Shown here: piece after piece, positions 10,115-16,458 of the stretch | How the letters are laid out: each line of letters begins with the position of its first letter | How positions within the stretch are numbered: the first letter of the stretch is position 1 | Origin: CAWJTN01 sp963845895 | Lineage (GTDB): Bacteria > Patescibacteriota > Microgenomatia > UBA1406 > GWC2-37-13 | Length of the DNA: 64,000 nt | Assembly (NCBI GenBank): GCA_963845895.1 | Contig: CAWJTN010000001.1 | Location: forward strand, 1,167,893 to 1,231,892 | Direction: 5' to 3' | Program-made: the position numbers and the translations under genes | Notes under the pieces: model-generated | Database searches by the model: none | Told to the model about the DNA's origin: nothing | Seen by the model: only the letters and a program-made list of their open reading frames with translations

Positions 10115-11372
10115 TTCTGTTCCTCCTTCAACAGGAGTTTATATTTTTAAAAATAATGAAGATGTCTTATATGTTGGGAAATCGATTTCCATCAAGGCAA
10201 GGCTAGCCTCTCATATAGAGAATGCCAAACTTGACGCTAAAGAAGCGGCAATCATAAATTCTAGCAATAAAATTGAGTATATCTTAACCGATTCAGAGTT
10301 TAAAGCTCTTCTATTAGAGTCTAATCTTATCCAAAAATATCATCCAAAATACAATAGAAGGTGGATGGATGATAAAAGTTTTTTGTATATAAAGGTTACG
10401 GTTAAAGATGAGTTTCCTAAAATTTACTCTGTTAGGCGAGAAGATGATAAAAAATCTGCCTACTTTGGTCCGTTTCCATCACAAAAAGACGTCAACGAAA
10501 TATTAAGAACCATAAGAAGAATTTTTCCATTTTGCACACAGAAAAAAATTACAAGATATCCCTGCTTCTATTCTAAAATAGGTCTGTGCAGTCCGTGTCC
10601 TAATGAAATATCAAATACAAAGGATAAAAAGAAAAGAAACGATCTTAAAAGAATCTACAGATATAATATAAGACAAATTATAAATGTTCTCTCTGGAAAA
10701 ACTGATCTAGTACTTAAAAATAGCTATAAAAAACTTAAGGCATTAAGCATCGAGCAGAAATTTGAAGAGGCGCTTAAATTAAGAAATAAGATTCTAAAAT
10801 TTGAAAATTTGATTTATCAAAAACAATTTACTTCAGACATTACGGTAAATTATAATTTATCCGGGAAATCAATCGATGATTTGTTGGAAAGGCTAAGGGA
10901 TTACTTCAAAATCGACTCTCTTCATCGTATAGAGTGTTACGATATAAGTAATTTAGGACAAAAAGATTCTACGGCTTCAATGGTCGTTTTTACTGACGGA
11001 TATCCTGACAAAAGTCAGTATAAAAAATTTAAAATTAAAAATTTAAAATTACAGTCAGATATTGATATGTTAGAAGAGGTTATTAAGCGTAGACTGAAGC
11101 AAAACTGGGAAAAACCTAGTCTAATTGTGATAGATGGAGGAACTCCTCAGATTAGAAGAGTTAAAAATGTCCTGGCAATTCAGAATGTTAAAACACCGCT
11201 TTTAGGAATTGCAAAAAATCCCGATAGGATTATTTTAGGTACAGATCAAATTATAACGGTTAAACCACCTACAAATAGCATTGGATTTAACTTAATTAGA
11301 GCAATAAGAGATGAATCACATCGTTTTGCAAAAAAATATCACCTCTTATTGAGAGAAAGCAAAATGTTATAA
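10101..11372 (+). CDS. uvrC: UvrC, excision nuclease subunit C (short form)
   Basis: UvrC makes the two incisions in nucleotide excision repair. At 423 residues it is much shorter than the usual roughly 600. The N-terminal GIY-YIG nuclease domain is present (GVYIFKN, LYVGKS), followed by the Cys-containing central region, a UVR coiled-coil motif (LSIEQKFEEALKLRNKI) and the RNase H-like 3-prime-side nuclease domain (ECYDISNLGQKDSTASMVVF, LIVIDGG). The frame stops after RDESHRFAKKYH, just where the tandem helix-hairpin-helix DNA-binding part would normally begin. The stop looks genuine, since a hairpin follows directly. The start overlaps the preceding gene by 14 bases. Confidence 0.92.
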   Translation: MLDISSVPPSTGVYIFKNNEDVLYVGKSISIKARLASHIENAKLDAKEAAIINSSNKIEYILTDSEFKALLLESNLIQKYHPKYNRRWMDDKSFLYIKVTVKDEFPKIYSVRREDDKKSAYFGPFPSQKDVNEILRTIRRIFPFCTQKKITRYPCFYSKIGLCSPCPNEISNTKDKKKRNDLKRIYRYNIRQIINVLSGKTDLVLKNSYKKLKALSIEQKFEEALKLRNKILKFENLIYQKQFTSDITVNYNLSGKSIDDLLERLRDYFKIDSLHRIECYDISNLGQKDSTASMVVFTDGYPDKSQYKKFKIKNLKLQSDIDMLEEVIKRRLKQNWEKPSLIVIDGGTPQIRRVKNVLAIQNVKTPLLGIAKNPDRIILGTDQIITVKPPTNSIGFNLIRAIRDESHRFAKKYHLLLRESKML

Positions 11373-11374
11373 TT

Positions 11375-11405
11375 GATTATGGATCTTTTTAAACGATCCA
11401 TAATC
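11375..11405. terminator. Perfect hairpin after uvrC
   Basis: GATTATGGATC at 11375-11385 is followed by a 9-base A/T loop and its exact complement GATCCATAATC at 11395-11405. It lies 3 bases after the uvrC stop. There is no long T tract, so it may be an mRNA 3-prime-end stabiliser, a terminator, or another palindromic repeat. Confidence 0.5.
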
Positions 11406-11451
11406 ATCCTGAACAGTTATCTTCAAAAATTAACTGTGAAGGATCTGCAAG

Positions 11452-11850
11452 ATGAAGAGAATCACTAGGATGCTTATTTTTTCAGGTGTAGCAATCTTTC
11501 TGACGTCGCTCTGGGATAAAGGATTTCTGGTTAATTTCCATTTTGCTGTTTTTCTAAAAACATTGGTTATAGTTGCTATTTTTTATTATATTGTTATGCC
11601 AATTACAAAATTAATACTGCTTCCAATAAATTTTTTGACTCTGGGACTGGTTTCAACCTTGGTTTATTTCCTATTATTTTATTTTTTTATAACTCGGTTT
11701 TCTTTGATAAATATAAAAGATTGGAATTTTTCAGGCTACTCCTTAAATAACTTTTCGATAAGTAAAATGCACATAGGATATCTGTTTAATGTCATTCTAT
11801 CATCATTTTCATTATCATTTATAATAAATTGCCTTGAGGCTTTGTTATGA
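11452..11850 (+). CDS. Four-helix membrane protein, phage_holin_4_2-like
   Basis: A 132-residue protein with four hydrophobic helices (about 5-20, 32-52, 57-80 and 105-128) and short loops. The pattern PITKLILLPINFLTLGL matches small membrane proteins annotated as the four-TM phage-holin superfamily (DUF360-like), common in bacteria without phages nearby. The true function is unknown, and the holin label comes only from family resemblance. Its last codons overlap the secG start by 4 bases, so it is in an operon with secG. Confidence 0.6.
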   Translation: MKRITRMLIFSGVAIFLTSLWDKGFLVNFHFAVFLKTLVIVAIFYYIVMPITKLILLPINFLTLGLVSTLVYFLLFYFFITRFSLINIKDWNFSGYSLNNFSISKMHIGYLFNVILSSFSLSFIINCLEALL

Positions 11851-12065
11851 AAAATATTTTGCTTTTAATAAATATAGTTTTGGCAGTGATAATAGTAATT
11901 TTAATTTTAGTTCAGGGAAGAGGTGCAGGTTTAGGAAGCGCATGGGGAGGAGGAGGTGAGTTTTTCCAAACAAGAAGGGGAATTGAGAAGTTAACATTAC
12001 GACTAACAATAATATTTATAATAATATTCTTCGTATTATCTGTAATAAATTTATTTATTAAATGA
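11847..12065 (+). CDS. secG: SecG, preprotein translocase subunit
   Basis: A 72-residue protein with two membrane helices separated by a short loop containing the SecG signature: LVQGRGAGLGSAWGGGGEFF followed by RRGIEKLT. SecG assists SecYEG in moving proteins across the cytoplasmic membrane. It overlaps both the upstream membrane-protein gene and the downstream solute-binding-protein gene by 4 bases, so the three are translationally coupled. Confidence 0.93.
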   Translation: MKNILLLINIVLAVIIVILILVQGRGAGLGSAWGGGGEFFQTRRGIEKLTLRLTIIFIIIFFVLSVINLFIK

Positions 12066-13426
12066 TATTTAAAAGGAAGATATTTCGTTACTACTACTGG
12101 CTAGGATTAGAATTTGTAAAAAAGCATCTGCGGATTATACTTCTTAGTTTTCTAATCACATTTGTTTTTATTATAGGATTTATATCTTTTTCTCCTTATC
12201 TTGAAACTTTTTTTCTTACCAGGTCAAATGTTATTGGTATGATTGGCACATATGATATCAATAGTTTACCCGATGATATTACAAAAAAAATATCTAGCGG
12301 CTTACTTTTTGTAAATGAAAAAGGGCAGTTTTTACCTGCAATAGCCTCATCTTGGGAAATTGTTAACAATGGAAAGGAATATAGATTTCATATTCGAGAG
12401 GGATTAATCTGGTCTGACGGAAAAAATTTTACTACTAAAGATCTAGGCTATAAATTTATGGATGTCGAAACAAAAATCCTTGATGATAAAACTGTATATT
12501 TTATCTTAAAAAAAGAAATCCCCATCTTTCCTACATACCTTACAAAGCCAATCTTAAAGTATCCTTTAATAGGGGTAGCAGGACTTTATAAAGTAGATCA
12601 AATAAAATCAAAATATGGGAATATTACAGAATTATCTCTTAGTCCAAATAAGAAAGAGTATCCGTTTCTTATCTATAAGTTTTACAACAATGAGGTTCAG
12701 CTGGTTAATGCCTATAAGCGTGGTGAGATCAACCAGATGATAATAACAAAAAAATCAATAGCCGATGTATTTAGCAATTGGAAAAACTCGACGATTATTA
12801 AAAATGTGGATTATACCAAACTATTGACAATGTTCTTCAGTTTTGACAATCAATTACTTCAGCAAAAAGAGATAAGGCAAGCGATAGAAATGGCTATAGA
12901 TAGAAACAACTTTATTAATTTTGGTCAACTGGCACAGGGGCCAATTGCTCCAACTTCCTGGGCCTTTAATCCGAATCTAAAACCTTTTGTTTATGATAAT
13001 ATTGCAGCTGAAAAAATAATTAAAAAAACGGTTGGAGCAACTGAATCGGCCCAACTTAATCTTTATACATATTACGATTATTTAAATGATGCAGAAACAA
13101 TCATAAATGATTTAAATAAAGTAGGTTTAAATGTAAATCTAAACGTTATTTCTTCGGAAAAACCTAATAGTTTTGATTTATTATTGGCTTTTTGGAATGT
13201 GCAATCGGACCCGGATCAATACTTCTTTTGGCACTCAACCCAAGCCCAAGGTAATTTGGGAGGATATAAGAATATTAAGATAGATAAGCTACTTGAAGAT
13301 GGAAGAAATACCAGTGCAATCGAAGATAGAAAAAAGATTTATCTGGATTTTCAAAAAAACATTATTGACGATCCACCCGCTGTCTTCATCTACTATCCTT
13401 ACGTTTATACGATTAAAAGAAAATAA
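12062..13426 (+). CDS. Membrane-tethered family-5 solute-binding protein
   Basis: A 454-residue protein with an N-terminal membrane anchor (about residues 24-46, flanked by basic residues, not a lipoprotein signal). An SBP_bac_5 (peptide/nickel-type ABC transporter binding protein) domain follows, recognisable by FHIREGLIWSDGKNFTTKDL, a conserved REGL-WSDG block, IRQAIEMAIDRN and the late LLLAFWNVQSDPDQYFFWHS motif. It is somewhat shorter than typical family members. No permease or ATPase genes are adjacent, so it may work with a transporter elsewhere or as an orphan envelope protein. The secG overlap suggests the operon serves the membrane. Confidence 0.8.
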   Translation: MIFKRKIFRYYYWLGLEFVKKHLRIILLSFLITFVFIIGFISFSPYLETFFLTRSNVIGMIGTYDINSLPDDITKKISSGLLFVNEKGQFLPAIASSWEIVNNGKEYRFHIREGLIWSDGKNFTTKDLGYKFMDVETKILDDKTVYFILKKEIPIFPTYLTKPILKYPLIGVAGLYKVDQIKSKYGNITELSLSPNKKEYPFLIYKFYNNEVQLVNAYKRGEINQMIITKKSIADVFSNWKNSTIIKNVDYTKLLTMFFSFDNQLLQQKEIRQAIEMAIDRNNFINFGQLAQGPIAPTSWAFNPNLKPFVYDNIAAEKIIKKTVGATESAQLNLYTYYDYLNDAETIINDLNKVGLNVNLNVISSEKPNSFDLLLAFWNVQSDPDQYFFWHSTQAQGNLGGYKNIKIDKLLEDGRNTSAIEDRKKIYLDFQKNIIDDPPAVFIYYPYVYTIKRK

Positions 13427-13613
13427 AATTACACATCAGGAAGCGACCTTCGTATAAACTGGTATTTAATTCTGTCTCATAATAATAATTATGTATCATT
13501 GTATTAATACAATGATTCACTTTCGAGAGATTTAGTTATTAAGCCAGACATATCAATTTTATTGTTGCTTATAAGCCATAGACAAATTTAAAATTTCTGA
13601 ATATGGTTAAGTA
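13427..13613. promoter_or_regulatory. Spacer holding a perfect 22-bp palindrome (13495-13516)
   Basis: The half-sites ATCATTGTATT (13495-13505) and AATACAATGAT (13506-13516) form a perfect 22-bp palindrome with no loop, about 100 bases before a TrpR-like regulator gene. A partial copy follows that gene. The arrangement suggests an operator for the regulator encoded next to it. Confidence 0.5.
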
Positions 13614-14054
13614 ATGACACAGATATCTAAAAAATATATTCCACCGTGGACTTATAATAAGATTTTAGATATATTTATTGATTCTTTCATAAAAATTAAT
13701 AACAAGGGAATTGCAATTAAGTTTTTTGACGATTTTTTAACTCCCACTGAGAAGGTTATGTTATCAAAGCGAATAACATGTTTCTATCTTCTTAATAGGA
13801 AAATCTCTATAAGAGAAATTTCTGACATCATAAAACTTTCGACAGCTACTGTAGCAAAATATTCCTTATTAATGAAAAGAAATATAGGAATTAAGGTTAT
13901 ACTTAATAAAATCCTAAAAGAGGAGAATTTTCTAAAACTTATTGACACAATTATAAATGAATATTTACATCCACCTGGAAGTTTTGGAACTAGTTGGGCT
14001 TCTGCAGGAGTGGAAAAAGTAGCTTATGAACAACGTAAAAGATCTCCCCTTTAA
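13614..14054 (+). CDS. TrpR/YerC-family HTH transcriptional regulator
   Basis: A 146-residue protein whose central part fits the Trp-repressor (TrpR/YerC/YecD) family: a helical dimerisation part, LTPTEKVMLSKRITCFYLL, then the helix-turn-helix ISIREISDIIKLSTATVAKYS. YerC-type members are common in bacteria without tryptophan control, so the ligand is unknown. The C-terminal tail after about residue 120 (PPGSFGTSWASAG) is atypical. A perfect palindrome lies upstream and a half-conserved copy begins 7 bases after the stop, which makes autoregulation plausible. The gene is alone between the secG operon and the tRNA cluster. Confidence 0.75.
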   Translation: MTQISKKYIPPWTYNKILDIFIDSFIKINNKGIAIKFFDDFLTPTEKVMLSKRITCFYLLNRKISIREISDIIKLSTATVAKYSLLMKRNIGIKVILNKILKEENFLKLIDTIINEYLHPPGSFGTSWASAGVEKVAYEQRKRSPL

Positions 14055-14060
14055 GTCTGT

Positions 14061-14082
14061 ATCATTGTATTAAACATTGAGT
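14061..14082. promoter_or_regulatory. Second copy of operator-like sequence
   Basis: ATCATTGTATTAA at 14061-14073 repeats exactly the left part of the 13495-13516 palindrome. The right part is degenerate (ACATTGA-like instead of ACAATGAT). The two copies bracket the TrpR-like gene. Confidence 0.4.
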
Positions 14083-14127
14083 CATTTAATATCGGTCTAA
14101 GAAACCTTTTCTTTTAGTAATTTTAGT

Positions 14128-14213
14128 GTCGGGGACAGGACTTGAACCTGCATTCCTTTTTAAAGGGAACTAGCACCTCAAGCTAGCGCGTCTGCCAATT
14201 TCGCCACCCCGAC
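14128..14213 (-). tRNA. tRNA-Leu (GAG)
   Basis: Read on the minus strand, the acceptor stem GTCGGGG pairs with CCCCGAC. The D arm contains GGCGAAATTGGCAGAC, typical of class II tRNA-Leu. The anticodon arm CTAGC / GCTAG encloses TTGAGGT with anticodon GAG. A long variable arm precedes a GTTCAAG-type T arm. Confidence 0.9.
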
Positions 14214-14250
14214 TTAATTTGTCAAGTTGCACGCCCGTCCTTTATTATGC

Positions 14251-14323
14251 GTCCTCGGGCAGAGTCGAACTGCCAGTCTACTCCTTAGAAGGGAGTCGCT
14301 CTATCCAGTTAAGCTACGAGGAC
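14251..14323 (-). tRNA. tRNA-Arg (TCT)
   Basis: The acceptor GTCCTCG pairs with CGAGGAC. The anticodon stem ACTCC/GGAGT encloses CTTCTAA with anticodon TCT. The T arm contains GTTCGACTC. Total 73 bases; no CCA is encoded. Confidence 0.9.
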
Positions 14324-14342
14324 TAAGCTTTTCTAAATTATA

Positions 14343-14412
14343 TCATGAGCCTGAGAGGAGATTCGAACTCCTGACCTGCTGTTTATCCCAGTATCATTTA
14401 GCCGACTCATGA
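14343..14412 (-). pseudogene. Degenerate tRNA-like sequence
   Basis: On the minus strand there is a clear T arm (AGGAG TTCGAAT CTCCT) and a closing helix TCATGAG/CTCATGA, extendable to 9 pairs. The D and anticodon arms do not fold canonically: position 33 is not U and there are three extra bases between T arm and closing helix. It sits in line between tRNA-Arg and tRNA-Thr. It is probably a decayed or recombined tRNA gene, possibly an unusual functional one. Confidence 0.4.
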
Positions 14413-14417
14413 TTCTG

Positions 14418-14489
14418 AGCCGACTGTCGGATTCGAACCGACGACCACCTGTTTACAAAACAGGTGCTCTACCGCTGAGCTAAGTCGGC
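14418..14489 (-). tRNA. tRNA-Thr (TGT)
   Basis: The acceptor GCCGACT pairs with AGTCGGC, followed by discriminator T. The D arm is GCTCAGCGGTAGAGC. The anticodon stem CCTGT/ACAGG encloses TTTGTAA with anticodon TGT. The T arm is GTCGG TTCGAAT CCGAC. Confidence 0.92.
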
Positions 14490-14507
14490 GTAAATATACG
14501 GGATCCC

Positions 14508-14526
14508 GTCCCGATTTAATCGGGAC
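14508..14526. repeat. Short palindrome, GTCCCGATT / AATCGGGAC
   Basis: A perfect 9-bp stem with a one-base loop. A near-identical palindrome (ATCCCGATT / AATCGGGAT) lies inside a glycosyltransferase gene at 47686-47704, so this is a dispersed repeat type. Here it replaces the 3-prime half of a tRNA gene. Confidence 0.65.
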
Positions 14527-14528
14527 TG

Positions 14529-14616
14529 GGACAAAACAGCTGCTCCTTTGTCCTTCCGAAGTCAGGTATTTATTCTCTATACCTGACGAAGGAGGATACC
14601 GCTGAGCTACCCAGGC
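14529..14616 (-). pseudogene. tRNA gene disrupted by a palindromic element
   Basis: The minus strand begins like an intact tRNA (GCCTGGGTAGCTCAGCGGTA, from 14616), then runs into an inserted palindrome (about 14549-14594) inside the D loop. tRNA-like sequence resumes (GAGCAGCTGTTTTG) with half an anticodon arm. The T arm and the 3-prime acceptor strand (expected CCCAGGC) are missing, replaced by a second palindrome (14508-14526). It is therefore very probably non-functional unless the inserts are spliced out. Confidence 0.6.
14549..14594. repeat. Palindromic element inserted in tRNA
   Basis: An inner stem GTCAGGTA (14561-14568) / TACCTGAC (14580-14587) and outer TCCTTC (14551-14556) / GAAGGA (14588-14593) form a strong hairpin. 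It starts with TTGTCC, the same edge as the other palindromic elements of this genome. Confidence 0.65.
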
Positions 14617-14624
14617 AAAAGAGT

Positions 14625-14698
14625 GTCCTCCATATCTTACTTCAAAACTTAATTCCTCGCTATTCGCTCGTCGTTTTGAAGAGCGATATTTAGAGGAC
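14625..14698. repeat. 74-base palindromic element between tRNAs
   Basis: GTCCTC (14625-14630) pairs with GAGGAC (14693-14698), and TTCAAAAC (14641-14648) pairs with GTTTTGAA (14673-14680). The centre is CTCGCTATTCGCTCG. It is a stand-alone hairpin unit between the broken tRNA and tRNA-Leu. Confidence 0.6.
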
Positions 14699-14701
14699 AT
14701 A

Positions 14702-14754
14702 AGAATCTGTAAATTCGTTAACTCGCTAAACTCGTTAACTAATTAACTGATTCT
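14702..14754. repeat. Second inverted repeat in the tRNA spacer
   Basis: AGAATC at 14702-14707 pairs with GATTCT at 14749-14754 around an inner GTTAACTCG...CTCGTTAAC segment. It directly follows the preceding palindrome, giving two tandem hairpin units. Confidence 0.4.
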
Positions 14755-14759
14755 AATGT

Positions 14760-14843
14760 GCCGGGGGAGGGACTCGAACCCTCACGACCTATGCGGTCAC
14801 AGGATTTTAAGTCCTGCGCGTATGCCAATTCCGCCACTCCGGC
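14760..14843 (-). tRNA. tRNA-Leu (TAA)
   Basis: The acceptor GCCGGAG pairs with CCCCGGC with one mismatch. The class II D arm is GGCGGAATTGGCATAC. The anticodon stem CAGGA/TCCTG encloses CTTAAAA with anticodon TAA. There is a long variable arm and a T arm GAGGG TTCGAGT CCCTC. Confidence 0.9.
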
Positions 14844-14899
14844 TAAACTAGGTCTCACTATTTATCTTTTTCAATTATATCAAAAATAGCTTCAGGCAG

Positions 14900-15889
14900 T
14901 TAAACCAATGATGGCTGATCCACCGAAGATCTTTTATATCCCAGATGTTCTAAGCCTTTTTTTGTCACTACTCTACCTTTTGGTGTTTTTTTAATAAACC
15001 CCAACTGTATAAGATAAGGCTCAATAAATTCTTCTACTGTCCTTTTATCTTCAGACATAGATAATGCTATAGTATCCAAGCCAACAGGAATATTTTGAAA
15101 TTTTATAATAAGATAGTTTAAATATTTTTTATCTACAGATGTCAATCCGACTTTGTCTATCTCCAGAAGTTGAAAAAGTTTTTCTAAAAGTGCTTCATCG
15201 ATTGTTTTCAATTTATCTACATCAAAAATGTCTCTAGCTCTTTTTAGAATCCTATTGGCTATTCTTGGTGTTTTTCTCGATCGCTTTGCAATTTCTTTTG
15301 CAGCTCTATCGGTTATAGGCATATTTAATAACCTACTCGACCTTTTTATTATTTGTTCAATCTCATCTTCTGTATAGTAGTCTATTCGTAATACCAAACC
15401 AAATCTATCCCTGAAAGGAGCTGATAATAATGCTAGTTTAGTTGTAGCGCCAACTATTGTGATGTTGGGAATAGGAAGTCTAACTGTCCTGGCCGAAGGT
15501 CCTTTACCAACTATTAAATCTAAAGAAAAATCTTCCATCACCGGATAAAGAATTTCTTCAACTGGTTTAGGTAAACGATGTATCTCGTCTATAAACAGCA
15601 CATCTCTTTCTTTTAGATTTGTTAATATTGCTGCCAAGTCCCCTGTTTTTGTTACAGCTGCTCCTGATGTAATTTTTATTTCACCTTCTAATTCGTTGGC
15701 GATAATATGGGCCAAAGTTGTCTTACCTATTCCCGCTGGTCCATAAAGAAGTAAATGTTCCGATGCAGTTCCTCTTTTTTTTACGGCATCGATAAATAGT
15801 CTTAGTGTTTTAACTAGATTTTTATGACCTATATATTCAGATAATCTTTTTGGTCGCAAGCTCGATTCATTTTTAGCAGTTTTATTCAT
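14900..15889 (-). CDS. ruvB: RuvB, Holliday junction branch migration ATPase
   Basis: A 329-residue RuvB, the hexameric AAA+ motor of Holliday-junction branch migration. It shows LRPKRLSEYIGHKNL, Walker A GPAGIGKTTLA, Walker B VLFIDEIHRL, sensor GATTKLALLSAPFRDRFG and the arginine-finger and lid regions, ending with the winged-helix domain (GLDTIALSMSEDKRTVEEFIEPYLIQLGFI, then GR). It overlaps ruvA by 4 bases (ATGA). No ruvC is visible in this window. It is the last gene of the long minus-strand run. Confidence 0.96.
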   Translation of the reverse strand: MNKTAKNESSLRPKRLSEYIGHKNLVKTLRLFIDAVKKRGTASEHLLLYGPAGIGKTTLAHIIANELEGEIKITSGAAVTKTGDLAAILTNLKERDVLFIDEIHRLPKPVEEILYPVMEDFSLDLIVGKGPSARTVRLPIPNITIVGATTKLALLSAPFRDRFGLVLRIDYYTEDEIEQIIKRSSRLLNMPITDRAAKEIAKRSRKTPRIANRILKRARDIFDVDKLKTIDEALLEKLFQLLEIDKVGLTSVDKKYLNYLIIKFQNIPVGLDTIALSMSEDKRTVEEFIEPYLIQLGFIKKTPKGRVVTKKGLEHLGYKRSSVDQPSLV

Positions 15890-16458
15890 TTTGTGGCTAA
15901 TTTTAGTCCATATTTTATTCTTTCTGCAACAGAAAGTTTTTTTGGTATCTTATTAAAAATTTTTCCTACGTCGACTGATTTAAAACCTAAAGAAATTAAT
16001 GCATCAATCACAATTTTGTCATCTTCAGATAAATACATTTTTTCCATTTTAAATTCGGATTCTAACTTTTGTGAAAGCTCCAAAATTATCTTCATGGATG
16101 TTTTTTTTCCTAGCCCAGGAATTTGCTTAAAAAATTCACTATCATTATTTTTCACTGCACTAATCATATCCTGAATTTTTGAAAAAGAGATTACGGAATA
16201 AGCTGTTTTAGGTCCTACACCGGAAACAGACAAAAGCATTTTAAAAAAGTCATACTCTTCTTTTGTTTGAAAGCCAAAAAGAACCAATGCATCTTCTCTA
16301 ACCTGTAGATAAGTATAAATGGCAATAATTTGATTAATTTTATTAGTGTTTATTATAGAAGGAGTTAAAAAAACCTGATAGTAGACTCCTCCAGCCGTTT
16401 CTATAAGACCGACATTTCCTTCAAGTTCTACTAATTTTCCTTTAATTTTTCCTATCAT
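15886..16458 (-). CDS. ruvA: RuvA, Holliday junction-binding subunit
   Basis: A 190-residue RuvA with three domains: an N-terminal OB fold (MIGKIKGKLVELEGN), tandem helix-hairpin-helix motifs (LLSVSGVGPKTAYSVIS and FFKQIPGLGKKTSMKIILEL) and the C-terminal RuvB-contacting helical domain (DALISLGFKSVDVGKIF). It binds four-way junctions as a tetramer and recruits RuvB. Its start lies 17 bases inside the end of topA, and it overlaps ruvB, so the three genes are co-transcribed. Confidence 0.95.
   Translation of the reverse strand: MIGKIKGKLVELEGNVGLIETAGGVYYQVFLTPSIINTNKINQIIAIYTYLQVREDALVLFGFQTKEEYDFFKMLLSVSGVGPKTAYSVISFSKIQDMISAVKNNDSEFFKQIPGLGKKTSMKIILELSQKLESEFKMEKMYLSEDDKIVIDALISLGFKSVDVGKIFNKIPKKLSVAERIKYGLKLATK

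Noticed and set aside
11452..11850. Prophage holin
   Set aside because: No other phage genes are nearby and the gene is coupled to secG. The holin name is only a superfamily label.
14529..14616. Group I or archaeal-type tRNA intron
   Set aside because: The insert is in the D loop rather than the anticodon loop, is a simple hairpin of about 46 bases, and the tRNA 3-prime half is also missing. A palindromic insertion explains it better.
14407..14700. 97-codon minus-strand open frame across the tRNA region
   Set aside because: It runs through tRNA-Thr and palindromes and has no protein-like composition; it is a chance frame.
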